NCBI GenBank assembly: GCA_938024995.1
Contig: CALJDU010000020.1
Location: forward strand, 86,848 to 150,847
Direction: 5' to 3'
Length of the DNA: 64,000 bases
Origin: an uncultured bacterium
Lineage (GTDB): Bacteria > Myxococcota_A > Polyangia > Polyangiales > Houyiibacteriaceae
Both the position numbers and the translations under genes were made by a program. Shown here piece after piece: positions 1-8,740 of this stretch (positions are counted from its first letter, which is position 1; each line of letters starts with the position of its first letter). The notes under the pieces are model-generated. The model saw only the letters and a list, made by a program, of their open reading frames with translations, ran no database searches and was not told where the DNA came from.

Positions 1-1
1 A

Positions 2-424
2 GTGCGTGATCGCTTTCGGGTCATTCGCGCGCGCTCCATGGTCGCCGCTCCACTGCGCATCGACGGAGAGATCGTTGGCGCGGTGAACGTTCTCGACGCC
101 CGGCCGCGCGACTTTGAACCCGCGCTCGCGGCGTGGATCGATCTCCAAGGGGACAAGGCGGCGCAACACGTCGCAGAGTGGTCTGACTCCATCGTCACGA
201 CCAAGGCGGTCGAGGACGAGGACGTCGCCATCGAGCAGCTGGTGGATCGCGTGGAGCACGGAGTCGCTGAGCTCGCGCCGCTCATCCGCTTGCTTGAGCT
301 CGCGGGTGACGTGCCGCCGGACGCGTGGCTCGAGGGCCTGGAGTCACTTGGGCCACCGGGACGATCGTACGACGCGCTCCGTCAGGACCTCGACGAGCTC
401 ATCCGAAGATGGCGCAAGCCGTAG
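2..424 (+). CDS. GAF-domain protein, C-terminal part
   Basis: The frame is open from the left edge, so the true start probably lies outside the window. The first ~55 residues read as the end of a GAF domain: a hydrophobic strand around MVAAPLRIDGEIVGAVNVLD, then FEPALAAWIDLQGDKAAQHV, which fits the closing helix of GAF folds. About 85 charged residues follow with no domain I recognise. GAF domains bind small ligands or mediate dimerisation in signalling proteins. It converges on the FHA sigma-54 activator to its right and is separated from it by a short tandem repeat. The family call rests on pattern only. Confidence 0.55.
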   Translation: MRDRFRVIRARSMVAAPLRIDGEIVGAVNVLDARPRDFEPALAAWIDLQGDKAAQHVAEWSDSIVTTKAVEDEDVAIEQLVDRVEHGVAELAPLIRLLELAGDVPPDAWLEGLESLGPPGRSYDALRQDLDELIRRWRKP

Positions 425-435
425 CGTGTAGGCAA

Positions 436-513
436 GCAGACGTAGCCACGCGCGCAGCTGAGCAGCCGTAGCCACGCGAGCAGGCGAGCAGCCGCAGCCA
501 CTACGTCAGCGAC
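436..513. repeat. three imperfect 26-bp tandem repeats
   Basis: Units begin at 436, 462 and 488, each starting GCAG(A/C)CG(T/C)AGCCAC. The first two units are closest and the third diverges in its second half. They fill the short gap between two convergent genes, and the last unit runs up to the stop codon of the sigma-54 activator. No hairpin terminator is evident. Confidence 0.7.
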
Positions 514-1844
514 TATCGAAGGTCGTGGCGTCGGAGCAGGTGGAAGAGGTGCGAGCGGTCCATCCGCGCTTCACGCGCTGCCTTCGCGACGTTTCCATCC
601 GCTTGGTTGAGCCAGTGCTTCAGGTACCGCGCCTCAAACTCGTGGAGCACGCTCGCCCGCGCTTCCTTGTAGGCGAGCGGAAGGAGCGGGCGAACACGGA
701 TGACGTCTTCGCTGTCTTCGACTCCATGGTCCATCCCGAGGTCGTGCGGGATCGTGGCCTCGCCCATCGCGATGGTGGCCTCGACCAGGTTCCGGAGCTC
801 TCGGACGTTGCCAGGCCAGTGGTGTGAGCGGAGCGCGTCGAGGACGGCGCGCGGGAAGAGCTCGTCGATCGCGGAGTCATCTCCACACTCGCGCATGAAG
901 TGCTCGATCAAGAGCGGAATGTCCGCCTCGCGCTTGCGCAGCGGGACGACCTTCAGCATCACGACCGCGAGACGGTAGTAGAGGTCGAGGCGGAACCGCC
1001 CGGCGTTGACCTCCGCGCGAAGGTCGCGGTTGGTCGCCGCGACGATGCGAACGTCCACGTCGATATCAGAGCGACCGCCGACCCGACGGAAGCGCTTGCG
1101 CTCGAGCGCGCCCAAGAGGTTGGGCTGAAGCTCGGGGGGGAGCTCGCCGATCTCATCCAGAAAGAGCGTCCCGCCGTTCGCCCGTTCGAAGGCGCCGATG
1201 TGTTGGCGGTCGGCGCTGGTGAAGGCGCCGCGCTCATGTCCGAAGAGCTCGCTCGCCACGAGGTTGGGCGCCATCGCGCCGCAGTCGACCGTGACAAAGG
1301 GTTTCTGAGCGCGCGGTCCGAGATCATGGACGGCGCGTGCGATGAGCTCCTTACCGGTGCCCGATTCGCCGACGATCAAAACGGCGACCTCAGTGCGCGC
1401 GGCCTTCTGAACCTGCGCCATCAAGCGGCGCATCGACTCGGTACGTCCGCGGAGCTCACCGAGCGTGTCGCCCTCGTGCAGCTCGATCTGAACGCGCTCT
1501 CCTTCGCCGACGCGAGCCGTCGTTCGGCCGAGGCGAATCATCGTGCCCGCGGGGACCATCGCGCGTTCGATCCGGACCGAGCCCGCTGCGGTTCCGTTCG
1601 TCGAGCCGTGGTCGCGGACCAAGATCCCGTCTTGATGGCGCTCAAGCTCGACGTGGTACCGACTCACGGTCGGATCTGTGAGGACAACGTCGTTCCCGTT
1701 GGCGGTGCCAATGGTGAGCGTCTCGCTGGTGGCGGTGACCGTCCGACCAGCGTCAGGGCCCTCTGTGATCTCAATCGAGAGCGTGTCTACTGGCACGCTC
1801 CCCGAGTCATCATTGTAGGGCAGGGTGCGTTTTTCCCTCGGCAC
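513..1844 (-). CDS. FHA-domain sigma-54-dependent transcriptional activator
   Basis: An enhancer-binding protein that uses ATP hydrolysis to remodel sigma-54 RNA polymerase. An N-terminal FHA domain (about residues 20-105, with DPTVSRYHVEL and DHGSTNGT) should bind a phosphothreonine partner, coupling it to Ser/Thr kinase signalling. The AAA+ domain spans about 130-355 with Walker A GESGTGKE, Walker B GGTLFLDEIGE and an R-finger region. The sigma-54 contact loop reads GAFTSA instead of the usual GAFTGA. A Fis-type helix-turn-helix ends the protein (NVAKAAREARMDRSHL). The start is GTG at 1844. Such FHA activators are expanded in myxobacteria, where they replace receiver-type activators. The target promoter is unknown; I found no clear -24/-12 element near the gene. 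Confidence 0.93.
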   Translation of the reverse strand: MPREKRTLPYNDDSGSVPVDTLSIEITEGPDAGRTVTATSETLTIGTANGNDVVLTDPTVSRYHVELERHQDGILVRDHGSTNGTAAGSVRIERAMVPAGTMIRLGRTTARVGEGERVQIELHEGDTLGELRGRTESMRRLMAQVQKAARTEVAVLIVGESGTGKELIARAVHDLGPRAQKPFVTVDCGAMAPNLVASELFGHERGAFTSADRQHIGAFERANGGTLFLDEIGELPPELQPNLLGALERKRFRRVGGRSDIDVDVRIVAATNRDLRAEVNAGRFRLDLYYRLAVVMLKVVPLRKREADIPLLIEHFMRECGDDSAIDELFPRAVLDALRSHHWPGNVRELRNLVEATIAMGEATIPHDLGMDHGVEDSEDVIRVRPLLPLAYKEARASVLHEFEARYLKHWLNQADGNVAKAAREARMDRSHLFHLLRRHDLR

Positions 1845-2046
1845 GGGCCGGACGCTACCACAGCGACTCCGTAAAGAGTTCTCCCATTCGGAGGTGGATC
1901 CGCCACGAAGTTCAGCATCGTGGAGAGTTCACTCACGCTCGCGGTCCACCCCGATGGGTCGGTCGCGGGCGGTTGTTTGAAGAGATGGACAGAACCTGAG
2001 GAAGTTGTCGCGTGGTCTTGTTTCTTCGGGAATAATCAAGCGCGAA

Positions 2047-3009
2047 ATGATCCGCTTCCTTTGCATTCTGAGCTTCGTCCTCCCCTTTCTCGCAGTGGCG
2101 AGTCCCTCACTTGCGCAGGATGGGTTCTTGCTCGACCGCTACATGTCGCCTGGCTCCCCAGATGACGGTGCGGTCGTTCAGATGCCCAACACGATCCCTC
2201 AAGGTGAGGTCGCGGCGAGGCTGGTCTTCAACTACACACACGATCCGCTCTTGATCGTGTTGCGGAGCGATCGCGGAGTCGAGGTCGACACCATCGTCTC
2301 CAACCGTATCTCGGCCCACCTCGCGGCCAGCGTGGGTCTGCACGATCGGATCTCCTTCGTGATGGAGCTCCCGTTCACGCTTTGGCAGACCGGCGAAGCG
2401 ACCGCGCCCAACCGTATCTTTACCCCAGACACGTGGGACCTCCGGACCGGTGGTGTCAACGACGTGGTGTTGGGTGCCCAGGCGCATCTGGTCGGGGGAG
2501 ACACGGGGTTTCAGCTCGGCGTCGCGGCCAAACTCGTCCTCCCGACGGGTCGCCCGATTGTCCTCCAAGGTGACGGGCGCGTCGGCGCGCGCTTGATCGG
2601 GCGCGTCGGTTACGACAGCGGCAGCTTCGCGGTCGGTCTTCACCTCGGCGTCGCGCTCCGGCCGGAGCAGACCTACTTCTCCTACCAGACCGGCACCGAC
2701 GCCTTCTTCGCGCTCGGTGTGTTTGGACGCGTCTCCGAGCACGTTCGTCTCGGCGGCGAGATCTTCGGCGCGACCGGGCTCAGCAAGCGCGCCGACGGCA
2801 CGTCACGTTTCGCGACCCTCGACGACTCCCCGCTGGAGGGGATGGTCAGCGGTTGGTTCTACCCAGGAGGGGAAGACTCGATGTTCTACCTCGGCGTGAC
2901 CGCCGGACTCGGGATCAACCGCGCGATCGGCGTGCCGACCATTCGAGGGCAGCTGTCCCTCGGGTTCAACTCCGCGCCGACAAGCAGTCAAGATCGCGCA
3001 AGCGAATAA
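2047..3009 (+). CDS. exported outer-membrane beta-barrel-like protein
   Basis: The ATG at 2047 gives a clean signal peptide (MIRFLCILSFVLPFLAVASP, cleavage likely after SLAQ); an in-frame TTG at 2005 would bury it. The mature ~300 residues alternate short hydrophobic strands with Gly/Asp turns, as in LASVGLHDRISFVMELPF and AVGLHLGVALRPEQTYF, typical of the barrel found at the N-terminus of myxobacterial OmpA-family proteins. No OmpA peptidoglycan-binding domain follows. It ends one base before the adenylate cyclase gene, so the two are probably one transcript. A role as a porin or an envelope sensor is possible, but nothing in the sequence names a substrate. Confidence 0.7.
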   Translation: MIRFLCILSFVLPFLAVASPSLAQDGFLLDRYMSPGSPDDGAVVQMPNTIPQGEVAARLVFNYTHDPLLIVLRSDRGVEVDTIVSNRISAHLAASVGLHDRISFVMELPFTLWQTGEATAPNRIFTPDTWDLRTGGVNDVVLGAQAHLVGGDTGFQLGVAAKLVLPTGRPIVLQGDGRVGARLIGRVGYDSGSFAVGLHLGVALRPEQTYFSYQTGTDAFFALGVFGRVSEHVRLGGEIFGATGLSKRADGTSRFATLDDSPLEGMVSGWFYPGGEDSMFYLGVTAGLGINRAIGVPTIRGQLSLGFNSAPTSSQDRASE

Positions 3010-3010
3010 C

Positions 3011-4870
3011 GTGACCGAAGCCAAGAACGCGAACAGCGCGGAACCCAAAGCGGAGGACGCGAACGCGAAAGCGAACCGGCCGAGCGTCAACACGCAGGTG
3101 CGACGGGCTTCGATTCCCTTCCGCGCCAAGCTGACGGTGATTGGAGCGCTCCTCGCGGTCGTCCCGATCGCGGTCGTTGGCTACGCGCTCCTCGACGTCA
3201 ATAAGCACGCCGTCACGACGATGAGCAAAGAGTTCCGTCTCGCGGTCGCGAACGATCTCGCCCGGACGATCGAGGGCGAGCTGCAGGAAGGCCAAGACGG
3301 TCTCGACGCGGTCGGGAAGATCCTCACCAACGCAGATATCGCCGCGGACTCGACCGAGCAGCTCGCCAACTCGCTCGTCGGATCCAACGAGGCGCTCGAT
3401 CACGTCGGGGTGTACGGGCTCGACGGACATCTCATCGACGTCTTCCGAGAAGCGGTCGCCGCGGGTGCGCGCATCCGCCCGCCGGAGCAGCTCTCCGATC
3501 GCCTTCGAGAAGAGGCGTCCCGCGAGAACGTCGCCACCGGAGATGCGGTCCCTGGGGCCGCGGCTCCTCGCGTCCTGCTCATCGCGCCGCTTCGCGTGGG
3601 GGACGACGTGAGCGGATTCGTCGGGAGCCTGGTCTCGCTCGAGGACGTCCAGCTCCGCGTCGAGCGACTCTCGGAAGATCGTTTCGGCGCGTCCGAGACG
3701 GTCGATTGGCCGCCCCCGCTCATGGTGGTGGACAACCGACTTCGGATCGTCGCGCACCCCGACCCGGAGCTCGCGGGCGCGCTGACCTCGACGAGCGGTC
3801 AGGGTATCTTGGAAGGCGTCGACGCTGGCGCGCTGGCGAACCGAAGCCTCCAGACGTCCGGGGAAGCGATCTACGACGGCCAAGAGGTCGTCGGCACGCT
3901 GATTACGCTTCAGACGTTGCCGTGGGGGGTCATCGCGCAGATCCCGCGCCGTCACGCCTACGCTTCGTTCTACACGATGCGGAACATCGTTATCGCGACC
4001 ATCATCGTGGCGATCTTGCTCGCGCTCCTCGTCGCGTTCCTCGCGGCGAAGCAGATCACGCGACCCATCCAGGAGCTCTCGAGCTTCGCGAACGATCTGG
4101 CCGCGCGTCGTTTCGATCGGCGGGTGACGCTCACCACTCGCGATGAGTTCGGGGTCCTATCGGACGTGATGAGCGCCGCGGCAGCCGACCTACAAGCGAG
4201 CGAGGAACGGATCGCGGCGGAGGTCGCGATTCGAAGTGATCTCGGGCGCTACCTCCCGGCCGATCTCGTCGACAAGGTCGTCAAGCGTGAACAGGACATG
4301 GGTCTGGGCGGCGCCCGTCGCGAGATCTCGGTTCTCTTCGCGGATGTCGTCGCCTTCACGCCGATCTCGGACAAGCTCTCCGCAGAAGAGGTCGTCTCGC
4401 TGCTCAACGAGTTCTTCACGATCCTGACCGAAATTGTGTTCCGGCACGGCGGCACCATCGACAAGTTCATCGGCGACTGCGTCATGGCGATCTTCGGCGC
4501 GCCGACTCCGCTCGAAGATCACGCGGAGCGAGCGCTCCTCGCTGCAGACGATATGATGCGGTGGCTGGAGGCCGGAAACCTCGGCTGGAAAGAAAAGTAC
4601 GGCGTGACGATTGAGATCGCGATCGGGGTGAACACGGGCGACGCGGTTGTCGGCAACGTCGGCTCTGAAACCCGGATGGAGTACACCGCGATCGGCGACA
4701 CCGTGAACGTCGCGGCGCGGCTTGAGTCCATCGCCCGCCCCTCGCAGATCCTCGCTTCGAAGGCCGTCGTCGAGTCTGTCGACGCTTCCCGTTTCGACTT
4801 CGTTGAGCTTGGTCCTCGCCAGATGTCTGGACGCGCTGAGCCGGTCCACATCTTCGAGGTACGCGTCTGA
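3011..4870 (+). CDS. membrane adenylate cyclase, class III, with HAMP domain
   Basis: A transmembrane sensor that should make cAMP. One membrane helix lies near residues 38-60 and a second near 320-345, flanking a ~260-residue extracytoplasmic sensor of Cache type by architecture. A HAMP segment follows, then a class III cyclase domain (about 435-615). The two metal-binding aspartates are visible in LFADVVAFT and FIGDCVMAIFG. The Lys of TIDKFIG and the Asp of YTAIGDTVN are the adenine-specifying pair, so ATP rather than GTP is the expected substrate. GNVGSETRMEY and NVAARLE carry the transition-state region. The start is GTG at 3011. Its TGA overlaps the ATG of the downstream kinase by one base (TGATG), suggesting translational coupling. 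Confidence 0.9.
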   Translation: MTEAKNANSAEPKAEDANAKANRPSVNTQVRRASIPFRAKLTVIGALLAVVPIAVVGYALLDVNKHAVTTMSKEFRLAVANDLARTIEGELQEGQDGLDAVGKILTNADIAADSTEQLANSLVGSNEALDHVGVYGLDGHLIDVFREAVAAGARIRPPEQLSDRLREEASRENVATGDAVPGAAAPRVLLIAPLRVGDDVSGFVGSLVSLEDVQLRVERLSEDRFGASETVDWPPPLMVVDNRLRIVAHPDPELAGALTSTSGQGILEGVDAGALANRSLQTSGEAIYDGQEVVGTLITLQTLPWGVIAQIPRRHAYASFYTMRNIVIATIIVAILLALLVAFLAAKQITRPIQELSSFANDLAARRFDRRVTLTTRDEFGVLSDVMSAAAADLQASEERIAAEVAIRSDLGRYLPADLVDKVVKREQDMGLGGARREISVLFADVVAFTPISDKLSAEEVVSLLNEFFTILTEIVFRHGGTIDKFIGDCVMAIFGAPTPLEDHAERALLAADDMMRWLEAGNLGWKEKYGVTIEIAIGVNTGDAVVGNVGSETRMEYTAIGDTVNVAARLESIARPSQILASKAVVESVDASRFDFVELGPRQMSGRAEPVHIFEVRV

Positions 4871-6183
4871 TGGATGACCTGAAGGCAGGCTCGATCGTCG
4901 CGGGTCGCTTCGAGATCATCCGGAAGCTCGGCGAGGGCGGAATGGGCGCGGTTTATCAGGCGACCCAGCTCAACCTCCGCCGTGATGTCGCGCTGAAGGT
5001 CATCCTCCCCGAGCACGCCGTTTCCAAGGGCGCTCGGGGACGCTTCGAGCGAGAAGCGCGTGTGGCGTCGGCGCTTCGGCATCCAAACGCGGTCGAGATT
5101 TACGACTTCGGCGAGTACGAGGACACGCTCTATTTGGCGATGGAGTTCTTGAACGGCGAGACCCTCCGTGCGTTCGTCGACTACGACAAGCCGCCGCTCG
5201 CGCCGCGTCGCGCGATCTCGATCGGCACGCAGGTCGCCGACGTCTTGGTGGCCGCTTCTCAGATCCCGCTCGTTCATCGCGACCTCAAGCCCGAGAACAT
5301 CATCTTGGATCGCAGCGCCGATGGTGAAGAGCGCGTCGTCGTTGTCGACTTCGGGCTCGCGTTCATCTCGGAGGCGGATGGCGACATGGGCCGACTGACG
5401 CGTGAAGGCGTCGTCACCGGCACACCCGACTACATGTCTCCGGAACAAGCGCGAGGCAGCGCGTTGACCACCGCCGCCGACATCTATGCGCTCGGCTGCG
5501 TGATGTACGAGACGCTCACGTCCGTGCCGCCGTTTGAAGGGGACCCCGCGATCCTCTTGTCGCGACACCTCTTCGTTTCACCTACTCCGATTCGAGAGGC
5601 GCACCCCGACATCCAGATCCCGGGCGCGCTCGACGACCTGCTTATGCAGATGCTCACGAAGGTTCCAGAGGATCGCCCGACCGCGCGAAAGGTGCGTGAC
5701 CGGCTGATCGAGCTCGACCTCGGCGCACCGCAGCGGATGAGCAGCGCGCACTCGGATGGGCGGATGGTGGGGCGCGCGGCGCGAATGGTTTCGCTTCCGC
5801 CGATCACGACGCACGGGAACACCGGCAACCAGCCGACACCGTTGCCACCACCAAACTCGGACATCCGGGTTGGGATCGTGGGTGGGCTTGACGCGGACTT
5901 TCAGCTCGGATTGGCGGCGAACGGTCTGCAGTGCGTTGCCTTTGAGTCCGATATCACAGGGCTCAGCGCGGTGTTTGCGCCAGGCGTGACCCCTGAACGT
6001 GTGAAAGAGGTGAGCAGTCTCGGGGTTCCGGTGGTCACCGACGCGGAGCCATCGGATCTTGAGCGGCTCTCTGCGCTGCTCCGCTCTGGCGCGGCTGAGG
6101 TGGTCATCAAGCCTTGCCAGAGCGATGATGTCGCCCGCAAACTCTGGCGCGCGATTCGCAAAACGGCGCGGCGCGCGAAGTGA
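4870..6183 (+). CDS. Ser/Thr protein kinase with C-terminal receiver-like domain
   Basis: The N-terminal ~280 residues form a complete Hanks-type kinase: Gly loop LGEGGMGAVY, VALKVI lysine, HRDLKPENI near residue 136, DFG near 160 and GTPDYMSPEQ. It should be active. A Pro/Asn-rich linker follows, then about 110 residues that thread well onto a response-regulator receiver fold, with VPVVTDAEP and AAEVVIKPCQSDDV matching its final strands and conserved Lys-Pro. The acidic pocket and phospho-acceptor Asp are missing: the expected strand end reads AVFAPGVTPE. No transmembrane segment is seen, so it is probably cytoplasmic. Translation is likely coupled to the upstream cyclase, suggesting a joint cAMP and phosphorylation output. 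Confidence 0.92.
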   Translation: MDDLKAGSIVAGRFEIIRKLGEGGMGAVYQATQLNLRRDVALKVILPEHAVSKGARGRFEREARVASALRHPNAVEIYDFGEYEDTLYLAMEFLNGETLRAFVDYDKPPLAPRRAISIGTQVADVLVAASQIPLVHRDLKPENIILDRSADGEERVVVVDFGLAFISEADGDMGRLTREGVVTGTPDYMSPEQARGSALTTAADIYALGCVMYETLTSVPPFEGDPAILLSRHLFVSPTPIREAHPDIQIPGALDDLLMQMLTKVPEDRPTARKVRDRLIELDLGAPQRMSSAHSDGRMVGRAARMVSLPPITTHGNTGNQPTPLPPPNSDIRVGIVGGLDADFQLGLAANGLQCVAFESDITGLSAVFAPGVTPERVKEVSSLGVPVVTDAEPSDLERLSALLRSGAAEVVIKPCQSDDVARKLWRAIRKTARRAK

Positions 6184-6237
6184 AGTTCTTCTGCTCGCGA
6201 TTCGTCTCGGTGGTGACCGAGACCCACCCGCTTTCCT

Positions 6238-8670
6238 ATGCGATCCCTGACGAGGCTTATGTCTAGCATCGACTCTTCCGAACGAAACGGGCGCCACGCT
6301 CGTCCGGTTACGCTCGCCACGATCGTCCTCTTTGTCGGTGCGATGCTGTGCGCATTGACCGCCGGCACGGTGGGGCAGGCGCAGGACGCCGAGCCCGACT
6401 ACGAGACGTACGAGTACACAATTCAACCGGGCGACACGTGCGCGAAGATCGCGCGGCGAGTGCTCGGAGCGCGTCGCAACTATCGACTCATCCACCGCTA
6501 CAACCCTGGAATGGGCCCGTCGCCGCACCGCCTCGTGGCGGGACAAAAGCTGACCCTTCCGCACCTCGACCGAATTCGCTCACGCGGTCCTGACGCGCGC
6601 GTCACGCAGGTGCGTCGCCGCGTGCGCGCGCGTGAGGCGAGTGAGCCGGCTTGGTCGCCTGCGCAGAGCGGCACTGAGCTGTTCCGAGGTTGGCGGGTGA
6701 ACACGCTCGAGGAGTCGAACGCCGAGATCACGTTCCGCGACGACTCGGTCGTCCAGATGCGCGAGAACACCTTGGTCATCATCTACGGCGCCGCGTCCAG
6801 TCAGTCGCGTCGCCGCCGCACGGGTCAGGCGACGCTTGAGCGCGGCACGTTGCGAAGCCGTCTCGGTGAGCTGCGCATGCAGGTCGACACCCCGACTGGG
6901 TCCGCCGCGCTTGAAGGTGGTCAATCCGTCGTGAGCGTGGACGAAACGGGCACCAGCCGTCTGTCGAATCTCGACGGTGGTGAAGCAGAGATGTCGACGT
7001 CGAGCGGCGGTCGCGTTCGTGTTCGACCCGGCTTTGGTTCCAAGGTGCGTCGTGGCGAGCGTCGCCCGATGCGTCCTCGTCCGCTCCCGCCCGCGCCGAC
7101 CTGGGCTGACGGCCCGACGAACTTCCTCGGGGTCATTCAAAACGGCGGGTCGCTCCGCGGTTCGTGGAACTCCGTTCCGGTCGCGCGAAAGTACCGCGTT
7201 GAGATCTCAAGCGCGGAAGGCGCGGTCGTCGCGGCCACCGAGGTCGCCGCGGACGTCAACGAGTTCGAGGTTCACCGGTTGCCCGCCGGCGCCTACATCG
7301 TGCGGCTCTCGACGATCGACGATGACTTCTTCGAGAGTCGCCCATCTGACGCTCGTGAGATGTCTGTCGACCTCATCGATCTTCGCGCTCCCGGTCAGGA
7401 CACGCCCAGCGAAGCGGACTTCGATCCGACCGCGGTGCCCGAGACGCCACAGGTCGTCCGCGGCACCACGATCGTCCCGCCCGACGGCGTCGAGTGCCGC
7501 GTCGGCGGGGAGGCCACCTCGCACCTGGAGGCCATCGGTGATCAGGTGATGACGTGTACGCGCGGGGATCAGGTCATCGGACAGATGGAGGTCGAGGTCA
7601 ACGCGCCGCGCTTCGTCATCTCTGGACCGGATGGTCAGCCGCTTTCATCGCTAGAGCTGACCCGCGGCGAAGAGAGCACGATGGTCATCACGCGCAACTT
7701 CGAAGGCGAGCTCGCTCCGCTTTCCGTGTTCGCGCCGCCTGGAGTCACCGCGAGCTCCTCGACCGAGGGTTCGCTGATCACGACGCGCGTTCTGCCGTCA
7801 CTGGAGGCCCCGGAGTCGTTTGAGCTCGCCTTCGCACCGGAAAACGATCCGGAAGCGGTCGTTGGAACGATCCTCATCACCACCGTCGCGCCGGTCGTCG
7901 AAGAGGTTCCCGACGTTCCGGTCGTCATCCCCGACCCCGAGCCGCAGCACCTTCACGAAGCGTTTGGTCTCGTTCTCACGCCGCAGGCGGTCGGCCTGCG
8001 TGCAGACGGGCGTCGCGGCAGCGGGTTCTTCATCGGCGCGGCGAACATCGGGGACGGTCCGACCGGCTCCCCCCGCTACTGGCGGTCAACGGTTGGTGTC
8101 GATGTCGGCATCAAGAACGCGCGGCTGGGCGTCGCGGCGAACACCGACTTCGGCGTAGAGGGCCTCGTCCCGGCGAACCGAGGCGACCGCGACATCATCG
8201 CGTCCGTGGGCTACCACCTGGTTCGCGAGCACCACCTGATCGACGAGAACCTGAGCGTCTATCTCGAGCTCGGCGCGTGGTTCCCCTCGGGCCCAGACGG
8301 TGACTCAACGGGTCATGTCCTCGCGCTCCCGACGATAGAGCTGTCGTACCTGCTCGCGCATCGCTTCCACTTCCGAACGCGACAGACCGGCATCTTGGAT
8401 CTGACGACCGATGGTCCGCTTCTGTGGGGCTCAGCGTACGGTCTCGACATTCGCCTCATCGGTCCCCTCGCGATCGGTGCGGAGGTGGACATCTCGCTGG
8501 GGTCAGACAACGGAGACTTCGTCGCCGGGGTCGCAGCAGGTGGCGGCATCAGCTTGGTCGGCGAGCCGGTCGCCTTCTCGCTCGGTGCTCGTTATTCGAT
8601 CACCGACGATATGCAGGCGCGGGTCGGCAAGCTCACGCTCGCCGCGACGCTCCGCTTCTTCTTCCAGTAG
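6238..8670 (+). CDS. LysM-FecR envelope protein with C-terminal beta-barrel
   Basis: An 810-residue exported protein. After a signal sequence (hydrophobic core VTLATIVLFVGAMLCAL, likely cleavage at VGQAQ), residues ~57-103 form a LysM domain (YTIQPGDTCAKIARRVLG, LVAGQKLTLP) that should bind peptidoglycan. Residues ~130-270 match the FecR domain found with LysM in myxobacteria (GWRVNTLEESNAEITFRDDSVVQM form). A fibronectin-like segment follows (SWNSVPVARKYRVEISSA). The last ~200 residues alternate as a beta-barrel and end in aromatic FFFQ, as expected for an outer-membrane C-terminus. An ATG at 6259 preceded by ACGAGG is an alternative start. It follows the kinase gene by 54 bases and may report envelope state to the cyclase-kinase pair. 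Confidence 0.78.
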   Translation: MRSLTRLMSSIDSSERNGRHARPVTLATIVLFVGAMLCALTAGTVGQAQDAEPDYETYEYTIQPGDTCAKIARRVLGARRNYRLIHRYNPGMGPSPHRLVAGQKLTLPHLDRIRSRGPDARVTQVRRRVRAREASEPAWSPAQSGTELFRGWRVNTLEESNAEITFRDDSVVQMRENTLVIIYGAASSQSRRRRTGQATLERGTLRSRLGELRMQVDTPTGSAALEGGQSVVSVDETGTSRLSNLDGGEAEMSTSSGGRVRVRPGFGSKVRRGERRPMRPRPLPPAPTWADGPTNFLGVIQNGGSLRGSWNSVPVARKYRVEISSAEGAVVAATEVAADVNEFEVHRLPAGAYIVRLSTIDDDFFESRPSDAREMSVDLIDLRAPGQDTPSEADFDPTAVPETPQVVRGTTIVPPDGVECRVGGEATSHLEAIGDQVMTCTRGDQVIGQMEVEVNAPRFVISGPDGQPLSSLELTRGEESTMVITRNFEGELAPLSVFAPPGVTASSSTEGSLITTRVLPSLEAPESFELAFAPENDPEAVVGTILITTVAPVVEEVPDVPVVIPDPEPQHLHEAFGLVLTPQAVGLRADGRRGSGFFIGAANIGDGPTGSPRYWRSTVGVDVGIKNARLGVAANTDFGVEGLVPANRGDRDIIASVGYHLVREHHLIDENLSVYLELGAWFPSGPDGDSTGHVLALPTIELSYLLAHRFHFRTRQTGILDLTTDGPLLWGSAYGLDIRLIGPLAIGAEVDISLGSDNGDFVAGVAAGGGISLVGEPVAFSLGARYSITDDMQARVGKLTLAATLRFFFQ

Positions 8671-8688
8671 ACGAGCTGTTCTCGTACA

Positions 8689-8714
8689 CCAGAGGTTAAG
8701 ATTTTGACCTCTGG
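8689..8714 (+). terminator. perfect hairpin between LysM gene and lepB-like gene
   Basis: CCAGAGGT (8689-8696) pairs exactly with ACCTCTGG (8707-8714); inner TTA/TGA pairs extend the stem around an A/T-rich loop. There is no run of T after the stem, so it may be a weak or Rho-assisted terminator, or a processing site, rather than a classical intrinsic terminator. Confidence 0.5.
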
Positions 8715-8740
8715 TCAGCCGTGAGGGATCCTCGCCCTGG

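Noticed and set aside
2047..3009. OmpA-family protein
   Set aside because: The barrel resembles the N-terminal part of such proteins, but the peptidoglycan-binding OmpA domain is absent.
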